DNA of 64,000 nucleotides from an uncultured Veillonellaceae bacterium (GTDB taxonomy: Bacteria; Bacillota; Negativicutes; Veillonellales; Dialisteraceae), in the NCBI GenBank assembly GCA_958348245.1, contig CATVYJ010000009.1:11835-75834 (forward strand), given 5' to 3'. Shown piece by piece: positions 60,181 through 64,000 of this stretch. The position numbers and the translations under genes were made by a program. Every line of letters starts with the position of its first letter. Position 1 is the first letter of the stretch. A model generated the notes under the pieces. The model ran no database searches, had not been told where the DNA came from, and saw only the letters and a program-made list of their open reading frames with translations.

Positions 60181-60276
60181 ATCAGCGACGATATAACGAT
60201 TAAGCAATCAATTAAAATAAAAGCAAATTTTCTCTTTTTGACAGAAAGGCGTATAATTTCGGTAGAGTCATTGATA

Positions 60277-60298
60277 CATATACCCCTATAGGTATATG
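60277..60298. promoter_or_regulatory. Candidate operator of Zn/Cd ATPase gene
   Basis: Perfect inverted repeat CATATACC-CCTATA-GGTATATG, 16 bp before the ATPase ATG. A TATAAT at 60252 lies upstream. The ATACC/GGTAT form resembles CsoR/RcnR/CstR-family sites more than the ArsR-type site at 59879. Confidence 0.6.
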
Positions 60299-60313
60299 AG
60301 AAAGGGAAAGAGG

Positions 60314-62200
60314 ATGAACAGGAAACAGAAAATCATGCTGGCGCGCATCCTCGCCGCGGCGGCGCTCATGATCGGGCTGGGCTTCTCGTCCGTGGACGGC
60401 GCGCTGCGCTTTGCGCTCTATCTCGTGCCGTACTTCATCATCGGGTATGACATCCTGAAGAAAGCCGTGCGGGGCATCCTGAACGGCCAGATCTTCGACG
60501 AGAATTTCCTCATGACCGTGGCGACGGTGGGGGCCATCGCGCTCGCGCTCTACGACCAGAGCGGGGACTACACCGAGGCGGTGGCGGTCATGCTCTTCTA
60601 CCAGATCGGCGAACTGTTCCAGAGCTACGCCGTGGGCAAGAGCCGACGGAACATCAGCGAACTCATGGACATCCGCCCGGACTACGCGAATATTGAAAAG
60701 GACGGGGTCCTCGAAAAGGTGGATCCCGACGAAGTGGAAGTGGGCACGGTCATCGTGGTGCAGCCCGGCGAAAAAATCCCCATCGACGGCGTCGTCGTGG
60801 AAGGCGCGTCGGCGCTCAATACGAGCGCGCTCACCGGGGAGAGCCTGCCCCGGGACGTCCAGGCGGGCGACGAGGTCGTCAGCGGCTGCATCAATATGAC
60901 GGGCGTGCTGAAAGTGAAGACGGAGAAAGAGTTCGGCGAGTCCACCGCGTCGAAGATTCTCGACCTGGTGGAGAACGCGAGCTCCCGCAAGTCCCGGTCG
61001 GAAGATTTCATTTCCCGCTTCGCCCGGGTGTATACCCCCGCGGTGTGCGGCGCGGCGCTCGTGCTCGCCCTCCTGCCGCCGCTTGTGCGCATGGGCGCGC
61101 TGGGCCTTCCGCCGGAGTGGGACGTGTGGATCTACCGGGCGCTCACTTTCCTCGTCATCAGCTGCCCCTGCGCGCTCGTCATCAGCATTCCGCTCTCCTT
61201 CTTCGCCGGCATCGGCGGCGCGAGCAAGGAAGGGGTGCTCGTGAAAGGCTCCAACTATCTGGAGGCGCTCTCGAAAGTGAAAATCGTGGCGTTCGACAAG
61301 ACGGGCACCCTCACGCAGGGCGTCTTTGAAGTGAACGCCGTCCACCACAGCCCTCTGGCAAGAGAGAAGCTCATCGAATACGCGGCCCTGGCGGAAAGTT
61401 TCTCCTCCCATCCCATCAGCCGCAGCCTGCGCAAAGAGTACGGGAAAAAGCCGGACTTCGACCGCGTGTGCGACGTGAAGGAAATCAGCGGGGAAGGCAT
61501 CCTCGCCACCGTGGACGGGCACCGGGTCATCGCGGGCAACCGCAAGCTCATGAACCGCTTCGGCATTCCTTTCATCCGATGCCACAGCGTGGGCACCATC
61601 GTCCACATGGCCATCGACGGCCAGTACGCGGGACACATCGTCATTTCCGATGTCATCAAGCCCCACGCGGAAGAAGCCATCCGCCGGCTCCATCAGGCCG
61701 GCGTGGCGCGCACGGTCATGCTCACGGGCGACTCGAAACAAGTGGCCGACGACGTGGCGCGCCGGCTGGGCGTGGACGAAGTGCACAGCGAACTCCTGCC
61801 GGCGGATAAAGTGACCGAAGTGGAGCGCCTCCTCGAGAGCCGCAGGCCGAAGGAAAAACTGGCCTTCGTGGGCGACGGCATCAACGACGCCCCCGTGCTG
61901 GGCCGGGCCGACGTGGGCATCGCCATGGGAGCCATGGGCTCCGACGCCGCCATCGAAGCGGCCGACGTGGTGCTCATGGACGACGATCCCCTGAAAATTG
62001 CCAAAGCCATCCGGATTTCCCGGAAATGCCTGGGCATCGTCTACCAGAATATCGTCGTCGCCATCGGCATAAAGCTCCTCTGCCTCCTTCTCGGCGCGGC
62101 GGGGCTCGCCAATATGTGGCTCGCCATCTTCGCCGACGTGGGCGTGATGATCCTCGCCGTGATGAACGCCATCCGCGCGCTCTTTGTGAAAAATCTGTAA
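60314..62200 (+). CDS. Zn/Cd-type heavy-metal P1B-ATPase lacking N-terminal HMA domain
   Basis: 628 residues from ATG 60314. Begins with a basic segment and membrane helix at once, with no HMA domain. Helices about 10-45 and following, actuator ALTGESLPRD, metal site SCPCALVISIPLSFFAGIG (CPC about residues 285-287; the SCPCALVISIP form is characteristic of ZntA/CadA), DKTGTLTQG (about 328), HP locus SSHPISR, GDGINDAPVLGRADVGIAMGAMGSDAAIEAADV, and a final helix pair. Exports Zn2+, Cd2+ or Pb2+ from the cytoplasm. The operator palindrome directly in front suggests metal induction; the separate HMA protein upstream may supply its metal-binding domain. Confidence 0.93.
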   Translation: MNRKQKIMLARILAAAALMIGLGFSSVDGALRFALYLVPYFIIGYDILKKAVRGILNGQIFDENFLMTVATVGAIALALYDQSGDYTEAVAVMLFYQIGELFQSYAVGKSRRNISELMDIRPDYANIEKDGVLEKVDPDEVEVGTVIVVQPGEKIPIDGVVVEGASALNTSALTGESLPRDVQAGDEVVSGCINMTGVLKVKTEKEFGESTASKILDLVENASSRKSRSEDFISRFARVYTPAVCGAALVLALLPPLVRMGALGLPPEWDVWIYRALTFLVISCPCALVISIPLSFFAGIGGASKEGVLVKGSNYLEALSKVKIVAFDKTGTLTQGVFEVNAVHHSPLAREKLIEYAALAESFSSHPISRSLRKEYGKKPDFDRVCDVKEISGEGILATVDGHRVIAGNRKLMNRFGIPFIRCHSVGTIVHMAIDGQYAGHIVISDVIKPHAEEAIRRLHQAGVARTVMLTGDSKQVADDVARRLGVDEVHSELLPADKVTEVERLLESRRPKEKLAFVGDGINDAPVLGRADVGIAMGAMGSDAAIEAADVVLMDDDPLKIAKAIRISRKCLGIVYQNIVVAIGIKLLCLLLGAAGLANMWLAIFADVGVMILAVMNAIRALFVKNL

Positions 62201-62213
62201 AAAGAAAGCCAGT

Positions 62214-62251
62214 AAAAAAGGCGCTCCCCTTTCCCGGGAAGCGTCTTTTTT
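62214..62251. terminator. Bidirectional terminator after Zn/Cd ATPase
   Basis: AAAAAAGGCGCT / AGCGTCTTTTTT with one G-U pair, enclosing a CCCGGG core; shared by two converging genes. Confidence 0.85.
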
Positions 62252-62257
62252 GCGCGG

Positions 62258-62851
62258 TCATTCCTCGACCGTCACCGTCGAGACCGAAGCCGCGCCTTCC
62301 GCGCTGAACGTGCCGGATTTCTTATCGTATGTGAGGAGATAATCCTGCGTGGCGCCCGCGTCGTCTGCGAGATGCAGCACCAGATTCTTCTTCTGCACCT
62401 CGATCTCCGCCGACGTCCAGCCGCCCTCCACCGACGACGCGTCAAACGCCGTCTTGTATTTGCCGCCGCTGTACGACACGATGAGGCAGCCCGCCGGCGC
62501 GCCCGTATCGATCACGTAAAAACGCTGGCCGTTCCCCGTGTTCACCACGGGAAGCACCGACACAAGAGCGCTCTCTCCCAGATCGCCCGCCTGCGTGAGG
62601 CAGGGGAGCTGCAGGGCAAACGCGTCCTCGTCCGCTTTGTCCCCGTAAAGGAAATAAAACTCCGCCGACGCCTCCGACGGCGTCACCGCCACACGCAGAT
62701 ACTGCTGCGACGTGAGCGACACCCGCGCGGCCATCGTGCCCGCGCCCTCCGAATAAAAGCGGTTCTCCGCGCCCTCCGTCCAGTCCGCCCGCGCCGAAAG
62801 CGGCAGCGCCAGCAGCGCGCACAGCCCCAGAGCCAGAACACGTCTCTTCAT
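62258..62851 (-). CDS. Secreted/periplasmic hypothetical protein
   Basis: 197 residues; AAAGGAGG seven bases before the ATG. Sec signal peptide 1-22 (MKRRVLALGLCALLALPLSARA, cleavage after ARA). The mature part starts DWTEGAENRFYSEGAG and is rich in beta strands, with two cysteines (LPCLTQ and GCLIVSY) that could pair in the periplasm. C-terminal half: EIEVQKKNLVLHLADDAG and YLLTYDKKSGTFS. No lipobox, no known motif. Monocistronic, converging on the ATPase gene. I do not recognise the family. Confidence 0.75.
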   Translation of the reverse strand: MKRRVLALGLCALLALPLSARADWTEGAENRFYSEGAGTMAARVSLTSQQYLRVAVTPSEASAEFYFLYGDKADEDAFALQLPCLTQAGDLGESALVSVLPVVNTGNGQRFYVIDTGAPAGCLIVSYSGGKYKTAFDASSVEGGWTSAEIEVQKKNLVLHLADDAGATQDYLLTYDKKSGTFSAEGAASVSTVTVEE

Positions 62852-63502
62852 GGAAATCCCTCCTTTGTGCTTATTTTTATGTACCTGTCCTCATTATACA
62901 AAACTTTGCGGGGGAAAGAAACGAAATGAAAAAAGAATGCGGCGGCCAGGAAGACGCAGGGCAAGAAAGCGGAACCCCTGCAAGGGCGGGGAAAAAACGG
63001 GGCCGGGAAGCGGGGCAGGCGGGATGGCGCGTCCCGCCTGATGAGAAAAATTTTCTTACGCAGAGAAAAATCCGCGGCATGATAGATTTACCTCGCGAAG
63101 ATGCGGGCTGCTTACGGTCAGTAGGATCGAGTGGAAGGGGATGTCACGCCCGGCCCAATGATGCGCAGTCCTTTTGCAGGAAGAGACACCGAATACAATC
63201 TACGTCATCCGTGTAGAACATTTTGCCAAATGTATATGCCTACCTCTGCACTGCGTGAGCCCAACCGTCACAAACAAGGGAGCCGCGAAGCGGCGACACA
63301 AATCTTCCACGGGCATGCGGGAAAGGTGTGCGAAGGATGTGGGGCCGCACCAGCATACTTTACAGTAAGCACCGCATTTGACACCGCGCGAAGTGCACAG
63401 AAACGTTTTGAAATGTGTCTGCCATCGCCCCGCCTGAAACCCAACAGGAAAGCACTGGTGCAGCTCCCCGCCCATTGGAATGGAGCCCGGCCCCGAAGGG
63501 GT
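62852..63502 (+). other. Noncoding region without supported genes
   Basis: About 650 bp. Two overlapping open frames (63131-63511 plus, 63360-63767 minus) have no ribosome site, low-complexity Arg/Ser/Pro content and no domain. A GCCGC-GAA-GCGGC hairpin lies near 63282. Composition is mixed and unlike neighbouring coding DNA. Confidence 0.5.
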
Positions 63503-63596
63503 GAGATTTGACGGCCCGGAGCGCCCGGACGGAATGACTGTCTGAGCGAGCGCAGCGAGCGAGTTTCATTCCGTCAGCGGAGGGCCGCCAAATCTC
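63503..63596. repeat. Nested palindromic element (large hairpin)
   Basis: Outer arms of 15 bp (63503-63517 and 63582-63596, 14 matches) enclose perfect 10-bp inner arms GACGGAATGA / TCATTCCGTC (63528-63537 and 63566-63575). The loop holds GAGCGAGC-GCA-GCGAGCGAG. A third GGAATGA and a GGGCGGCGGCCC that could pair with the outer arm follow at 63602-63623. Confidence 0.75.
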
Positions 63597-63629
63597 AGGG
63601 CGGAATGACCGGGCGGCGGCCCTTTCTTG

Positions 63630-63667
63630 GCCGACACTCTTTCCGAGCGGTCGGAAAGAATGTCGGC
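63630..63667. repeat. 17-bp hairpin next to the nested palindrome
   Basis: GCCGACACTCTTTCCGA / TCGGAAAGAATGTCGGC, 16 of 17 matched, GCGG loop. No T-tail, so not a standard terminator. Confidence 0.7.
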
Positions 63668-64000
63668 GACCATGGAATCGCATTCCAAAAATGGAAACAG
63701 CCGTAAATCTCGGACACGTACGAATTTGAGTTGTGGGTCCGCAGAATGGGGAGAAAAACGTTTTCATCGTGATGCAGATCCACAGTCCAATGAGACATTA
63801 CATAGATCCTCACAATGTTGCCCCGCACCGCATTGAGAAAAAAGGAAAAACGTCTTATGACATCCCCCTTATCATTCATCCAGATAGACAGAATAAATGA
63901 CACGCCGGAAAAAGGAAAAGAAACAACCAGCATACCCTATTTTCTTCATGAGACAGTCTTATGAAGAAAACAGGAAAAACTCCTTGACGCCCCTCCCCGG
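63668..64000. other. Right-hand noncoding end of window
   Basis: No supported gene. An inverted repeat TTTTCTTCAT / ATGAAGAAAA (63940-63970) surrounds AGAC-AG-TCT; it has no T-tail on either side. TTGACG at 63984 may be the -35 of a promoter beyond the edge. Confidence 0.5.

Noticed and set aside
60238..60257. TTGACA followed by TATAAT before the Zn/Cd ATPase
   Set aside because: The two boxes are only 8 bp apart, so they cannot be one sigma-70 promoter; only the TATAAT may be used.
63131..63836. Short frames on both strands through the palindromic region
   Set aside because: They translate the hairpins themselves (Arg/Ser-rich), lack ribosome sites and show no fold; better explained as noncoding repeat DNA.

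Overview
The window looks like chromosomal DNA of a GC-rich, didermic Firmicute (class Negativicutes, Dialister/Megasphaera-like; the genus is an inference). Firmicute traits: strong AAGGAGG ribosome-binding sites, a sufCBDSU operon, a purE-C-F-M-N-H-D purine operon, the SRP RNA-dnaX-ybaB-recR cluster, and a PASTA-type class B penicillin-binding protein. Diderm traits: a C-terminal beta-barrel autotransporter and two ArnT/PMT-like lipid-linked sugar transferases. Near-consensus sigma-70 promoters (TTGACA-N17-TATAAT) and U-tailed hairpins let most transcription units be drawn by eye.

Layout. 1-3.3 kb (minus): DedA protein and two GT-C glycosyltransferases, the second cut by the window edge. 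3.5-5.4 kb: two paralogous amino-acid-binding lipoproteins without permeases. 5.4-6.8 kb: two small genes that resemble toxin-immunity families. 6.9-11.9 kb: sufC-B-D-S-U for Fe-S assembly. 11.9-15.7 kb: accessory stretch with an AT-rich membrane-anchored SGNH hydrolase, a carboxylesterase, an AT-rich unknown gene and a DUF6125-like gene. 15.8-18.4 kb: M20 peptidase and a tRNA-dihydrouridine synthase. 18.5-27.4 kb: purine permease followed by seven pur genes, read from one strong promoter with a structured leader. 28-34.7 kb: pstSCAB, then phoP-phoR on its own promoter; no phoU. 34.9-36.8 kb: SDR oxidoreductase, hotdog thioesterase, small membrane protein. 36.8-40.5 kb: tRNA-Val(GAC), CCA-adding enzyme, penicillin-binding protein. 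40.6-43.9 kb (minus): SRP RNA, dnaX, ybaB, recR and a 52-residue membrane protein. 44.1-45.5 kb: fumarase. 45.9-50.6 kb: rbsK-D-A-C-B ribose uptake and phosphorylation. 50.8-54.8 kb: a 29-codon ORF in its own transcription unit, a triple zinc-ribbon protein and a large autotransporter with an AT-rich passenger. 55-56.2 kb: aminotransferase. 56.4-62.2 kb: metal homeostasis: ArsR regulator, CsoR, CopA with an in-frame nested CopZ, a small HMA protein and a Zn/Cd-type P-ATPase, with three candidate operators. 62.3-64 kb: a secreted unknown protein, then about 1.1 kb of noncoding DNA with nested palindromes.

Most attractive leads: the CopZ start site nested inside copA, the abrupt base-composition switch in the autotransporter, the isolated 29-residue ORF, mutually exclusive hairpins in front of the purine permease, and the palindromic element near 63.5 kb. 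I did not find a clear-cut defence or CRISPR system.
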